From contig QHWB01000050.1 of NCBI GenBank assembly GCA_003222395.1, forward strand, positions 107,640 to 171,639: a DNA stretch of 64,000 bases, read 5' to 3'. This DNA is from Acidobacteriota bacterium. Lineage in GTDB: Bacteria > Acidobacteriota > Vicinamibacteria > Vicinamibacterales > CAVVIG01. The notes under the pieces were generated by a model. The model saw nothing but the letters and a program-made list of their open reading frames with translations, was not told the DNA's origin and did not search any database. Both the position numbers and the translations under genes were made by a program. Positions 6,346 through 14,891 of this stretch are shown here, in pieces (positions within the stretch are counted from its first letter, which is position 1; each line of letters begins with the position of its first letter).

Positions 6346-8633
6346 ACGACGAGCGGCCAGTCGTCCTGCGGGCTCTCGAGCGTCTCCCGCACCTTCACGA
6401 GGAGCCCGTCCATGGTGAACGGCTTGTAGATGAACGGCGCCGCGCCGTCGATCCCGAAGCCGGCGACCGCCTCCTCGGAGTGGCCCGACATGAACAGCAC
6501 GCGCGTTTCGGCGTGCATCGCGAGGACGCGCTCGGCGACGACCGGCCCGCTCATGCGCGGCATGACGACGTCGGCGAGCAGCAGATGGATGGCCGCCGCG
6601 TAGTTGCGCGCGATGGAGAGCACGTCTTCGCCGTTCGATCCCTCGAGGACGCCGTAGCCCGCCTTCCGCAGCGCGTGCGCGATGAGCGTCCGCAGATGGT
6701 TGTCGTCCTCGGCGACCAGGATCGTTTCCGACCCGAAGAGCAGCGACCCCGCGTCGCCCGCGTGCACGGCGACCTCCGCCGGATCGACCGCCGCGAGCCG
6801 CGGGAAATAGACGCGGAACGTGGTGCCGTGTCCGACGTCGGTCTCCACGTCGATCATGCCGCCCGCCTGCTGCACGATGCCGTACACGATCGCGAGCCCG
6901 AGGCCCGTTCCCTCGCCGACGCCTTTGGTCGTGAAGAACGGTTCGAAAATGCGCGACGCCGTCTGCGCGTCCATGCCGTGGCCCGAGTCGGCGACCGACA
7001 GGCACACGTGCTTGTGCGGAAGCGGCTCGCGCTGGATGTCGTTCACGGCGGCGGCCACGTCGACAACGCCGACCGCGATGCGCAGTGCCCCGCCGTTCGG
7101 CATCGCGTCGCGCGCGTTGATCACCAGGTTGAGCAGCACCTGCTCGATCTGCCCGCGGTCTGCGCGCACGTAGCCGACGTCGGGCTCGAACTCGGTCGTG
7201 AGCTGGATGTCCTCGCGGATCAGACGGCGCAGCATCTGCTCGGTGGAGGCGACGACCTGATCGATGGCGATCGGGCGCGCGTTGGTCGCCTGCCGCCGGC
7301 TGAACGTCAGCAGCTGCTTGGTGAGATCGCCGGCGCGATCCACCGCCGCGACGATCTCGGTCAGCTCTTCGTGACATGGATCGCGCGCCGTCACCTGCAG
7401 CAGCGCGAGCTCGCCGTAGCCCCTGATCGTCGTGAGGATGTTGTTGAAGTCGTGCGCGATGCCGCCGGCCAGGCGGCCGACGGCTTCCATTTTCTGTGTT
7501 TGCCGCAGCTCCTCGTGGCGCCGTTTGGCCTCTTCGGACCAGTGCCGCAGGCTCTCGGCCATGTCGTTGAACGCACGCGCGAGGACATGCGCCTCGGCGG
7601 TTCCGCGCACGGCGACACGCCGCGTCCAGTTCCCCGATGCGATGTCGCCCGCCGCCGCGGCGATGTCTTCGAGGGGACGGCTGACGCGCCGCGCGAACCC
7701 GAGCCCGCCGGCGAGCGCGACGACGAAGATGATGCCGCCGGCAAGCGCCAGCTGCCGCCGCAACCGGGCGAGGTAGCCGCGCGTCGGCGCCCAGTCCTGC
7801 AGGAGCAGCAGCCGCGCCGCATCGCTCGATCCGCCGTCGAGCAGGAACGGAAACGCTGACGCGACGTATTCGTTCTCGCCGAGCCGTTCCATCCGTGCGT
7901 TGCCATCGGTCGGCGTCATGCCGCCGTTCGCCACGCGTTCAGCCAGATCCGAGCGCTGCCGACCCGACAGGCTCGTGGCCGCAAGCCTTCGCCCGACGAT
8001 GATGTTGACGTCGCAGTGCGTGATCTCGGCGAGCTGCGAGGCCGCCGTATCGTCGAGCGCGTAGCCGACGGTCAGCGAGCCGAGCGTGTCTTCCGCAAAC
8101 CGGGCCGGCTCGGAGACGACGAGGAACAGCCGGTCGCGGACGTCGGTGATGTCACGGATCGACTCTCCGCGCGACGACGCCGACACGATGCGCTGAATCC
8201 GCGCGTCCGGCTGCATGTCGTAGGCAAGGCCGGCGCGCGCGATCGGCGCGCCGTCGCGCCCCGTCACCAGACAGAACGCGGCGTTCAGCTGCTGCCGGTA
8301 TTCATCCACCATCACCTGCATCGTCGCCGCGTCGCGGACCAGGCGCGAGTCGGTCATGTGGGCGCGAAAGACGGGCAGCGACGTGACGAGCGTGGCCTGG
8401 GACGCGGCGAAGGCCGCGCGATCGTCCTGCAGGCGCCGCAGCGCCGAGCGCGCGGCGGCGAGCTCGGTCGACGCGCGCGCGAACGCGCCGTCGGTCACCA
8501 CGCGCGTGGCAATCATCAGCGCCGTGATCAGCGCGAACGCCACCAGCAGCGTGAGCGCCACGATGACGTGCGTTTCGAGTCGGCGATGGACGCCGAGGCC
8601 CAGCTGCGCGCGGTTGAAGCGGTTCGGAGTCAT
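6342..8633 (-). CDS. membrane hybrid sensor histidine kinase (sensor-HAMP-HisKA-HATPase-REC)
   Basis: A 763-aa kinase with a membrane segment near residues 22-42, an extracytoplasmic sensor of roughly 230 residues (probably double-Cache-like, containing ITHCDVNIIVGRRLA), a second segment near 290-310, HAMP, HisKA with the phosphoacceptor in GGIAHDFNNIL, HATPase (NLVINARDAMPNGG, GTGLGLAIVYG) and a C-terminal receiver (AEDD, LLADVVMPRMSG, YKPF). The architecture is that of FixL/NtrB-like hybrid kinases that pass phosphate to a separate regulator. I choose the ATG at 8633 because it overlaps the upstream stop as ATGA; an ATG at 8651 is also in frame. No regulator gene is next to it. It is probably co-translated with the cupredoxin and outer-membrane genes upstream. 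Confidence 0.88.
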   Translation of the reverse strand: MTPNRFNRAQLGLGVHRRLETHVIVALTLLVAFALITALMIATRVVTDGAFARASTELAAARSALRRLQDDRAAFAASQATLVTSLPVFRAHMTDSRLVRDAATMQVMVDEYRQQLNAAFCLVTGRDGAPIARAGLAYDMQPDARIQRIVSASSRGESIRDITDVRDRLFLVVSEPARFAEDTLGSLTVGYALDDTAASQLAEITHCDVNIIVGRRLAATSLSGRQRSDLAERVANGGMTPTDGNARMERLGENEYVASAFPFLLDGGSSDAARLLLLQDWAPTRGYLARLRRQLALAGGIIFVVALAGGLGFARRVSRPLEDIAAAAGDIASGNWTRRVAVRGTAEAHVLARAFNDMAESLRHWSEEAKRRHEELRQTQKMEAVGRLAGGIAHDFNNILTTIRGYGELALLQVTARDPCHEELTEIVAAVDRAGDLTKQLLTFSRRQATNARPIAIDQVVASTEQMLRRLIREDIQLTTEFEPDVGYVRADRGQIEQVLLNLVINARDAMPNGGALRIAVGVVDVAAAVNDIQREPLPHKHVCLSVADSGHGMDAQTASRIFEPFFTTKGVGEGTGLGLAIVYGIVQQAGGMIDVETDVGHGTTFRVYFPRLAAVDPAEVAVHAGDAGSLLFGSETILVAEDDNHLRTLIAHALRKAGYGVLEGSNGEDVLSIARNYAAAIHLLLADVVMPRMSGPVVAERVLAMHAETRVLFMSGHSEEAVAGFGIDGAAPFIYKPFTMDGLLVKVRETLESPQDDWPLVV

Positions 8634-9631
8634 CGGCTGCGCACCGACCATGTGACGGCCACGTCCAGCGCATTAGGCCGGTACCGGGGATCGCCGCTCT
8701 GATGCAGCACGTTGACCGTCAGCGACAACCCCTCGCTGACACGTACGCGCGCGCCGAGCGTTTCGCGGCTCAGATACTCGCCGGCGGCTTCGTTCAGGCC
8801 CTCGCGATCGAGGCGTTCGAAGCGCGCGATCGCCGTCACCGGCCCCATGTGCGTGCGGTGCACGATGACGTCGGCGTACCAACCAGTGCTCGTCGCGCCG
8901 TCGAAGGGTTGTCCGTCGACCCATTCACCGCGTAACTGGACGCCGCCCGACATCCACCGCGCGTCGATGCCTGTAAACGTCGCGCGTCCCGGCGCGATCG
9001 CTGCCGTCTCGATCGGCGATGTCCGCATGTAGCTGATGCCGGCGATGAAGCGGCCGGCGTAGCCCTGAACCCGAACGAGCGCATCGGCGCCGCCGCGGCG
9101 CCCGTGATCGCCGACGTCTGCCGGCGCGCCAACCGCCGCTTCGACCGTCAGCTTCGGCACGCCCGCGAGCACGCTGACGCCGTGTTCGAGAAAGGTGTTG
9201 GATACCACGAGGAATTCCGCGTAACGGATCGCCGGCGGCCGCAGAAAACCCCAGTACGCATGGTCGCTTCCGCTCGATATGCCGAAGGGCGGACGGAAAC
9301 GTCCGCCGCGAACATCGACGATCGCCCCGCCCGGACGGAGCAGCCGCTCGCCGTACGCTTCGATCACGTCCAACCGCTTGCCGTACGGATATGCGGCGCC
9401 GAACGCGTCGCTCTCGACGTCGTCGCGCGATCGGCCGGCCCACGACAGCTCGCCGAAGAATCGCCATGCGCCTTTCGTCTCGCCGAACGCGCGGAGCTGC
9501 GCCGCCACCGCGGCGAGGTCGTCGGTCGAGTATCCGCCCGTCACGGCCGCCTCGGCCGTCAGCGACTGCGACGCCGCCTCACGAGGATGAATCACGCAGG
9601 CGAGGGACATGACCAGCACCAGCGCTCTCAT
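8630..9631 (-). CDS. predicted outer-membrane beta-barrel protein
   Basis: A 333-aa secreted protein with a signal peptide (MRALVLVMSLACVIHPREAASQ). The mature part is rich in alternating aromatic and polar residues with many Gly and Arg (RGGRFRPPFGISSGSDHAYW; GVQLRGEWVDGQPF), typical of phosphate-selective-porin-like barrels, and ends in VTWSVRSR. The ATG at 9631 overlaps the cupredoxin stop (ATGA), and its own stop overlaps the kinase ATG. The coupling suggests a role in uptake or sensing of the kinase's stimulus. No exact family is recognised. Confidence 0.65.
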   Translation of the reverse strand: MRALVLVMSLACVIHPREAASQSLTAEAAVTGGYSTDDLAAVAAQLRAFGETKGAWRFFGELSWAGRSRDDVESDAFGAAYPYGKRLDVIEAYGERLLRPGGAIVDVRGGRFRPPFGISSGSDHAYWGFLRPPAIRYAEFLVVSNTFLEHGVSVLAGVPKLTVEAAVGAPADVGDHGRRGGADALVRVQGYAGRFIAGISYMRTSPIETAAIAPGRATFTGIDARWMSGGVQLRGEWVDGQPFDGATSTGWYADVIVHRTHMGPVTAIARFERLDREGLNEAAGEYLSRETLGARVRVSEGLSLTVNVLHQSGDPRYRPNALDVAVTWSVRSR

Positions 9632-10254
9632 TTCCACACGAGCGACAACGGTCCCCAGTCCGACGCCCACGTTCCGCTCAACTCGGCCGCGCCGGGGCGC
9701 CACGCGTGGTACGTGTAGCTTCCGCCAGGCGCTTCGCGAATCGTGAACGCGCCGTTCTCGTCGGCGTGCGCGAAATAAGGGGTGTCGACCGTCATCACGT
9801 ACGCGGCCATGCCCGGATGGATGTTGCAGAAGATGCGGCTGAGACCCGGCTGATCGAACACGACCTGGCGCTCGGTGCCGACGGGATACGTCCCCAGATC
9901 GAATCGCTTGCCGTCGCGGTACGAGAACACGTTGTGGAAGACGCGGTCGTTGTTCGGAAAATCAACCGTCGACCCGACTCGGACGATGACGACGTGCGGC
10001 ACGAAGGCCAGGTTGCGCTGGTCGAGGACCGCCCGCGGCCCGCCGGCGCGGGCGGCGGGCGCATTGGGCGCGTCGAGCCAGACGACGGCGTCAGGCACCG
10101 CGCGATCGCGGACGCGTGCAGTTCCGTGCAGGTCGGCCTCCGACTGCTGCTGGACTCTAGCGCGCAGGGCGGCACGCGCTGGCGCGGCGATGCACTGCAT
10201 CGCCGAGGACACAGCGAGGATGAGCGCGCCGATGAGCGGAGCGTTGGCCTTCAC
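9628..10254 (-). CDS. secreted cupredoxin-like (methylamine-utilisation type) protein
   Basis: A 208-aa exported protein. After a signal peptide of about 28 residues it shows a beta-sandwich with putative type-1 copper ligands: His in FPNNDRVFHNVFS, then Cys, His and Met in RIFCNIHPGMAAYVMTV, the plastocyanin C-x(n)-H-x(n)-M pattern. A final segment (ENGAFTIREAPGGSYTYHAW) resembles a carboxypeptidase-regulatory/transthyretin-like fold. Proteins of this type are often annotated as methylamine utilisation proteins, but no methylamine dehydrogenase is nearby. It is the first gene of a three-gene coupled operon with the barrel and the hybrid kinase. Confidence 0.75.
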   Translation of the reverse strand: MKANAPLIGALILAVSSAMQCIAAPARAALRARVQQQSEADLHGTARVRDRAVPDAVVWLDAPNAPAARAGGPRAVLDQRNLAFVPHVVIVRVGSTVDFPNNDRVFHNVFSYRDGKRFDLGTYPVGTERQVVFDQPGLSRIFCNIHPGMAAYVMTVDTPYFAHADENGAFTIREAPGGSYTYHAWRPGAAELSGTWASDWGPLSLVWK

Positions 10255-10368
10255 GTAGATTGATGGGAGCGATCACTAGGATAACTGAGACCAACGGATT
10301 TCGCACGGGAGTGGCACGTACGTGCTACTGCAGTGTGGAGTGGTCAGTCTGCGGCGATCGGTGCCAAC

Positions 10369-10572
10369 TTACAGGTATTTCAAGAGCCCGCTCAGCGCCT
10401 GGTACAAGACCTGCGCGAGTTGGCGCACGAGAGGCGTGACATCGCCTTCGTTCACCGCCGTGGCGACGGTGACCGGGTTGGTGAGGAACAGCCAGATCGT
10501 GGCCGCGGCCAGCGCGACGCTGACGAGCGCGATGCAGGAGAAGAGACTGACGCTGAGTTTCTGCAGCTGCAT
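10369..10572 (-). CDS. small single-pass membrane protein
   Basis: A 67-aa protein with one hydrophobic helix (about 8-30, SLFSCIALVSVALAAATIWL) and a C-terminal amphipathic part ending LSGLLKYL. Its ATG overlaps the oxidoreductase stop by one base (TGATG), so it is probably translated from the same message. The family is unknown. Similar small proteins are easily missed, and the coupling is the best evidence that it is real. Confidence 0.6.
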   Translation of the reverse strand: MQLQKLSVSLFSCIALVSVALAAATIWLFLTNPVTVATAVNEGDVTPLVRQLAQVLYQALSGLLKYL

Positions 10573-11597
10573 CAGACTTCAAGCACGATCTTGCCGAATT
10601 GATCCGACGCTTCCATCCGGCGCTGGGCCGCCGCGGCGTCGGCGAGCGGAAAGGTTCGATCGACGACCGGCTTCAGCTGTCCCGTGAAGAAGAATCGCGC
10701 CGCGCGCATCAGCTCGCCCTTCGTTCCCATGTACGAGCCGTGAATCGTCAGCTGTTTGGCGAAGAGCGCCTGCAGGTTGAGCGCGCCGCTGGCGCCAGTC
10801 GTCGCACCGCAGGTCACCAGCCGGCCGCCGCGCGCGAGGGACCGAACGCTCCTGGACCACGTGGCTTCGCCGACATGCTCTATGACGACATCGACTCCGC
10901 GCCGGTTCGTCAACCGCATGATCTCGGCGCTGATGTCCTGCGCGTAGTGATCGATCACCTCGCAGGCGCCGAGCGCGCGCGCACGCGCGAGCTTCTGCGC
11001 CGATCCGGCGGTGGCGAACACGCGCGCGCCGTGCATGCACGCGATCTGAGTGGCGGCCTGGCCGACGCCGCTGCCCGCGGCCAGCACGAGCACGTCGTCG
11101 CCGCGCTGCAGGCGCGCCAGCGTGATCAGCATATGCCACGCCGTGAGGAACGTCAGCGGAAAGGCAGCGGCTTCGACGAATCCGATCTCGTCCGGAATCG
11201 GAATCAGATTCTGCACCGGCACTTTCACGTACTCGGCGTAGCCGCCCGCGTGGCAGCGATATCCGAGCACTTCGTACCGCGGGCATTCGTTGTCCCTGTT
11301 CGAGAGGCACGCTTCGCAGCGGCCGCAGCTCACGCCGGGCTGCAGCATCACGCGGCGTCCGCACACCACGTCGGTCGCCTCCGCGGCGACCACTTCGCCC
11401 GCGACGTCACTGCCCGAGATGTGCGGCATCGGGAACTGCACGTTGGGAAGACCGCGGCGCTCCCAGATGTCGAGATGATTCAGCGCGCACGCGCGCACGC
11501 GGACGAGCACGTCGCCCGATTCGAGCTCGGGCTCGGGAGCATCTTCGAGGCGCAGCACGTCGGGACCGCCGTGCTCGTGGAAACGAACGGCTTTCAT
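10572..11597 (-). CDS. zinc-dependent alcohol dehydrogenase / quinone oxidoreductase family (MDR)
   Basis: A 341-aa medium-chain dehydrogenase/reductase. The N-terminal GroES-like domain contains MKAVRFHEHGGPDVLRLED and a structural-zinc cysteine cluster (CGRCEACLSNRDNEC, about 93-107). The Rossmann domain has VLAAGSGVGQAATQIA (about 170-185). The mix of a quinone-oxidoreductase-like start with retained zinc cysteines is common in MDR proteins of unclear substrate. It lies 23 bases after the M16 peptidase gene in the same direction and overlaps the next small gene. The substrate cannot be deduced. Confidence 0.85.
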   Translation of the reverse strand: MKAVRFHEHGGPDVLRLEDAPEPELESGDVLVRVRACALNHLDIWERRGLPNVQFPMPHISGSDVAGEVVAAEATDVVCGRRVMLQPGVSCGRCEACLSNRDNECPRYEVLGYRCHAGGYAEYVKVPVQNLIPIPDEIGFVEAAAFPLTFLTAWHMLITLARLQRGDDVLVLAAGSGVGQAATQIACMHGARVFATAGSAQKLARARALGACEVIDHYAQDISAEIMRLTNRRGVDVVIEHVGEATWSRSVRSLARGGRLVTCGATTGASGALNLQALFAKQLTIHGSYMGTKGELMRAARFFFTGQLKPVVDRTFPLADAAAAQRRMEASDQFGKIVLEV

Positions 11598-11620
11598 CGC
11601 TGGCCGGAACGGCCAGTCTA

Positions 11621-13060
11621 TCAGAAGGTTTCCGGCAACAGGATCTGGGGATCGCCGAGGTCGAGCCGCGCGAGGTTCGCGCCGGCGGCGTCGGGATCGC
11701 CGACGATGAGCGTGAGGAGGCGCGCTGGATCGACGTGCCGCGTCATCACGCGCGACACCTCGTCGCAGGTGACACGCTCGATCGACGGAACGAAAGTGAC
11801 GAAGTAGTCGTCGGGCAGGTCGTACAGCGCGAGCTGCATCACGGCGCGGGCAATCTGATCCGCCGTCTCGAAGCTGCGCGCGTAGCCGCGCGTCAGCGCC
11901 GCCGTGCCGAGCGCGAGCTCCTCGGGCGTGACGGGCCGCGGACCACGGATGTCGGCGATTTCTCCGATCGCCTCGTGAATCGCTTCGGCGGTCGCCGTCG
12001 TCTGGACGCTGACCTGCAGAACGAACGGGCTCGGGAGGCGCCGGAATTCGAACGCGGTTCGCGCGCCGTAGGTGAAGCCTTTGTCCTCGCGCAGGTTCAG
12101 GTTGATGCGGCTGACGAACTGGCCGCCGAGGATCATGTTCGCGACGACGAGCGCATGGTAATCGGGCGTGTCGCGCGCCACGGTGACGTGACCGATGCGC
12201 AGCTCCGATTGCGGCGCCTTCGCGCGCGGCACCAGGGCCAGCCGGGGCGACCGTGGTAGCGCGCGGCTTTCGGCCGAGCGCTCAAAAGCGCGCCCTTCAT
12301 CACCGGACCGCTCGCCTGAAAGGCTCGCGCTACCGGCCGACCAATCCGCGAACGCGTCCGACGCGATTCGCGCGATCTCGCCATGCGCGCAGTCGCCGAC
12401 GGCAATCAGCGTCGCCGCCGACGGCCGGATCGCGCTCGCATGAAACGCGCGCACGTCGTCGACCGTCATCGCCGTCAGCGCCGACTCGCTCCCGATCGGC
12501 GCGTGGCCGTACGGATGGTCGCCGTACAGCAACTTCAGAAAGGCCCGGTCCGCGACGGCCCCCGGCACGTCGCGAAGCTGGGTGAGGCGATGGAGCCGCA
12601 ACTGGCGCACGCGATCGAAATCCGATTCGCGCAGCGCCGGCCTGACGACGACGTCCGACAGCAGCGCGAGCGCGCGATCGGTGAACCGGCTCAGCACGGT
12701 CGTGCTGACGACGATCGCGTCCGATCCGATATCGGTGTCGAACTGCGCGCCGATTCGCGCGAGCGCCTCGTGGACTTCGATTGCCGAGCGGTCGCCGCTC
12801 CCTTCGTCGAGCATGTCGGCCGTCGTCGCGGCGAGACCGTCCCTGCCCGGAGGATCGGCGGCCGCGCCGCAGCGCACGAGCAGCATCAGCGAAACGACCG
12901 GCACCTGCGCATGAGTGACGGTCCACAGGCCGAGGCCATTCGGCAGCGTCGACTTCTCGATCGAGGGAAAAGTGAATGGCTTGGCCGGGCCAGGCTCCGG
13001 CAGCCGCGACCGATCCACCATGACGGCGCGCCCGTCGACAGGCCCGGGGCGACCCGTCAT
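11621..13060 (-). CDS. M16 peptidase-family protein lacking the zinc motif (beta-like subunit)
   Basis: A 479-aa M16 (pitrilysin) family protein. The position that carries HxxEH in active members reads RDGLAATTADMLDEGS, so no zinc site is present. Downstream, LREDKGFTYGARTAFEF is the conserved Arg/Tyr region typical of the non-catalytic half. It pairs with the active M16 gene immediately upstream (ATGA overlap), matching the two-subunit M16B organisation in which one subunit carries zinc and the other the R/Y pair. Around residues 240-270 a repeat-derived stretch (SLSGERSGDEGRAFERSAES) is inserted in frame (12256-12333). Whether it folds or is tolerated as a loop is unknown. Confidence 0.85.
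   Translation of the reverse strand: MTGRPGPVDGRAVMVDRSRLPEPGPAKPFTFPSIEKSTLPNGLGLWTVTHAQVPVVSLMLLVRCGAAADPPGRDGLAATTADMLDEGSGDRSAIEVHEALARIGAQFDTDIGSDAIVVSTTVLSRFTDRALALLSDVVVRPALRESDFDRVRQLRLHRLTQLRDVPGAVADRAFLKLLYGDHPYGHAPIGSESALTAMTVDDVRAFHASAIRPSAATLIAVGDCAHGEIARIASDAFADWSAGSASLSGERSGDEGRAFERSAESRALPRSPRLALVPRAKAPQSELRIGHVTVARDTPDYHALVVANMILGGQFVSRINLNLREDKGFTYGARTAFEFRRLPSPFVLQVSVQTTATAEAIHEAIGEIADIRGPRPVTPEELALGTAALTRGYARSFETADQIARAVMQLALYDLPDDYFVTFVPSIERVTCDEVSRVMTRHVDPARLLTLIVGDPDAAGANLARLDLGDPQILLPETF
12256..12333. repeat. GTAG...CTAC palindromic element inside the M16 gene
   Basis: A 78-bp segment starting GTAGCGCGCGGCTTTCGGCC and ending with CTCGCGCTAC. Its two ends are imperfect inverted repeats of about 25 bases. 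The length is exactly 26 codons and the reading frame of the peptidase continues through it. The same ends (GTAGCGCG, CGCGCTAC) flank the intergenic element at 16634-16736, so this is a dispersed family. Confidence 0.75.
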
Positions 13061-14361
13061 GAAACCACCGCCAGGGTGGAGCCTCCGGCTGCGAGGTCGG
13101 CGCGGCCCCGCGGCACGATGCTGAGCGTGACGCGGCGCAAGGGATCGAGATACCGGGCGACCGCCTGTCGCAGCGACGACGCCGTGACGGCGTGGTAGCG
13201 CTCGAGATCGCGATCGAAGTAGGCCGGGTCGCCGAGAAAGACATTGTACGCGTTCAGCTGATCCGATTTCCCTCCGAAGCCGCCGATCGTCTGGAGCCGG
13301 AACACGAACTGCGCTTCCGCCTGCACGCGCCCGCGATCGATTTCATCGTCGGTCGGGCCTTCGGCAGCGAGCCGCGCGATCTCGTCCACGATCACCGCTT
13401 CGATCTCGTCGAGCGCATGGTCCGGCGCTGCCGTCGCCGTGATCTGCGCATAGCCCGCGATCTCGCGCGAGTTCTGCGATGCCGACACGTCGGTGGCGAT
13501 GCGCTGCTCGAACACGAGCCGCCGGTACAGGCGCGACGTCTTGCCGTTGGCGAGCAGGTCGGTCGCGAGATCGAGGTCCGCGTCGCCGTCGGCGAACATC
13601 GCCGGCGTCAGCCACGCGAAATACAGCCGTGGCAGCTCCACTCGATCCTCGAAGAACAACCGCGTCTCGTCGGAGAGCGACGCGGACGCGCGGACCGGAC
13701 CGACGCGGAGGCCGGCGTCAATTGTTCCGAAATACTGATCGACGAGCCCGAGCGCCTCGTCGGGATCGAAATCGCCGGCGAGCGCGAGCGAGGCGTTGGC
13801 CGGGTGATAGTAGCGACGGAAGAACGCGTGCACTTCGTCGAGCTGCACGGCCTGCAGGTCGGCGATCTCGCCGATCGTGGTCCAGTGGTACGGATGATCC
13901 GGCGGGAAGAGCGCGGCGAGCAGCGCCATCGGCGCGAGACCGTACGGGCGGTTCTCGTAGTTCTGGCGGCGCTCGTTCAGCACGACGTCGCGCTGGTTCG
14001 AGAACTTTGCCTCCGTGAGCGCCGGCAGCAGGAAGCCCATGCGGTCCGATTCCATCCACAGGGCGAGCTCGAGGGCGTTGGGCGGCACCACTTCCCAGTA
14101 GTTCGTGCGGTCGGCGTTGGTCGATCCATTGAGCGTCGCGCCGGCGCCCTGCAGCGGCTGGAAGAAGCCGCGATCGTGATGCTGCGACCCCTCGAACATC
14201 AGATGCTCGAACAGGTGCGCGAAACCGGTATGCCCCGGATGTTCGTTCTTCGATCCGACGTGGTACCAGACGTTGACCGCGACGATCGGACACCCGTGAT
14301 CCTCGTGCAGGAGCACGTCGAGTCCATTGCCCAGCGTGTGCTTCGCGTACGACAGCTTCAT
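13057..14361 (-). CDS. M16 family zinc peptidase (active subunit)
   Basis: A 434-aa metalloprotease. The inverted zinc motif HLFEH lies in HTGFAHLFEHLMFEGS at about residue 50, with the third ligand Glu in VVLNERRQNYENRPYG about 75 residues later. The frame is open to 14433, but the ATG at 14361 (MKLSYAKHTLGNGLDVLLHE) starts exactly at the family's N-terminal strand and overlaps the previous stop as ATGA. No signal peptide is seen with this start, which would leave it cytoplasmic. It is followed by the inactive partner subunit, also with an ATGA overlap. Confidence 0.9.
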   Translation of the reverse strand: MKLSYAKHTLGNGLDVLLHEDHGCPIVAVNVWYHVGSKNEHPGHTGFAHLFEHLMFEGSQHHDRGFFQPLQGAGATLNGSTNADRTNYWEVVPPNALELALWMESDRMGFLLPALTEAKFSNQRDVVLNERRQNYENRPYGLAPMALLAALFPPDHPYHWTTIGEIADLQAVQLDEVHAFFRRYYHPANASLALAGDFDPDEALGLVDQYFGTIDAGLRVGPVRASASLSDETRLFFEDRVELPRLYFAWLTPAMFADGDADLDLATDLLANGKTSRLYRRLVFEQRIATDVSASQNSREIAGYAQITATAAPDHALDEIEAVIVDEIARLAAEGPTDDEIDRGRVQAEAQFVFRLQTIGGFGGKSDQLNAYNVFLGDPAYFDRDLERYHAVTASSLRQAVARYLDPLRRVTLSIVPRGRADLAAGGSTLAVVS

Positions 14362-14891
14362 TTGAAGTTGCCGCACGACAGCATCGAGCTGCCGTAGTAG
14401 GGATTGGCGATCGTATCGCCCTTCTGCAGCCACGGCTTCCGCTTCATCGGACAGTACGCCTGTCGCACGCCCTCGCCCGGCTTGAGATGCAGGCCGTCCA
14501 CGTACGCGACGACGGCGTCGCTCAGCGTGCCGAACTTGTTGCGCGCGTCTTCGATATCGGTCGCCGACGCGAGCTGGACCGCCGCTGTGTCGATCTTCAC
14601 CGCCGGCGAACCGAGCGCCGCAGCCGCGGTCGCAAGGTTCCCGGCATTGGCGCGGAGCTGATCGATCTTGTCGTTCGCGAGGCCGTCCTCGATCGCGAGG
14701 TACGGGTCGATGATCGACGCCGGCATCGTCGATCCGGCCGGCGGCGTATTGGATGTCTGCGGCGCGGCCATACCGCAGCTCATGGCGCCGATGCCGCCGG
14801 CGCCGCAGCCGAACGCGGCGATCGCCAATACGATTGCCAGCCCCCGGCCCCCAGCCCCCAACTCGAATGTCGCGAAGTGTTTCGTTCTCAT
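14358..14891 (-). CDS. secreted DUF3347-like protein
   Basis: A 177-aa exported protein with an N-terminal hydrophobic segment ending near a Cys (LAIVLAIAAFGCGAGG), so possibly a lipoprotein. The C-terminal half is helical and ends in the pattern AYCPM...KPWLQKGDTIANPYYG and SMLSCG, which is typical of DUF3347 domains found with CusB-type metal efflux proteins. Its ATG overlaps the mrp stop (ATGA) and its stop overlaps the M16 start. The conserved Cys and Met could bind metal, but that is inference. It sits in a different frame from a longer, meaningless open frame covering the same bases. Confidence 0.72.
   Translation of the reverse strand: MRTKHFATFELGAGGRGLAIVLAIAAFGCGAGGIGAMSCGMAAPQTSNTPPAGSTMPASIIDPYLAIEDGLANDKIDQLRANAGNLATAAAALGSPAVKIDTAAVQLASATDIEDARNKFGTLSDAVVAYVDGLHLKPGEGVRQAYCPMKRKPWLQKGDTIANPYYGSSMLSCGNFK

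Noticed and set aside
6330..8702. Plus-strand open frames opposite the hybrid kinase
   Set aside because: Composition (RR, DR, HV runs) is typical of antisense frames in GC-rich genes; the minus-strand kinase has all conserved motifs.
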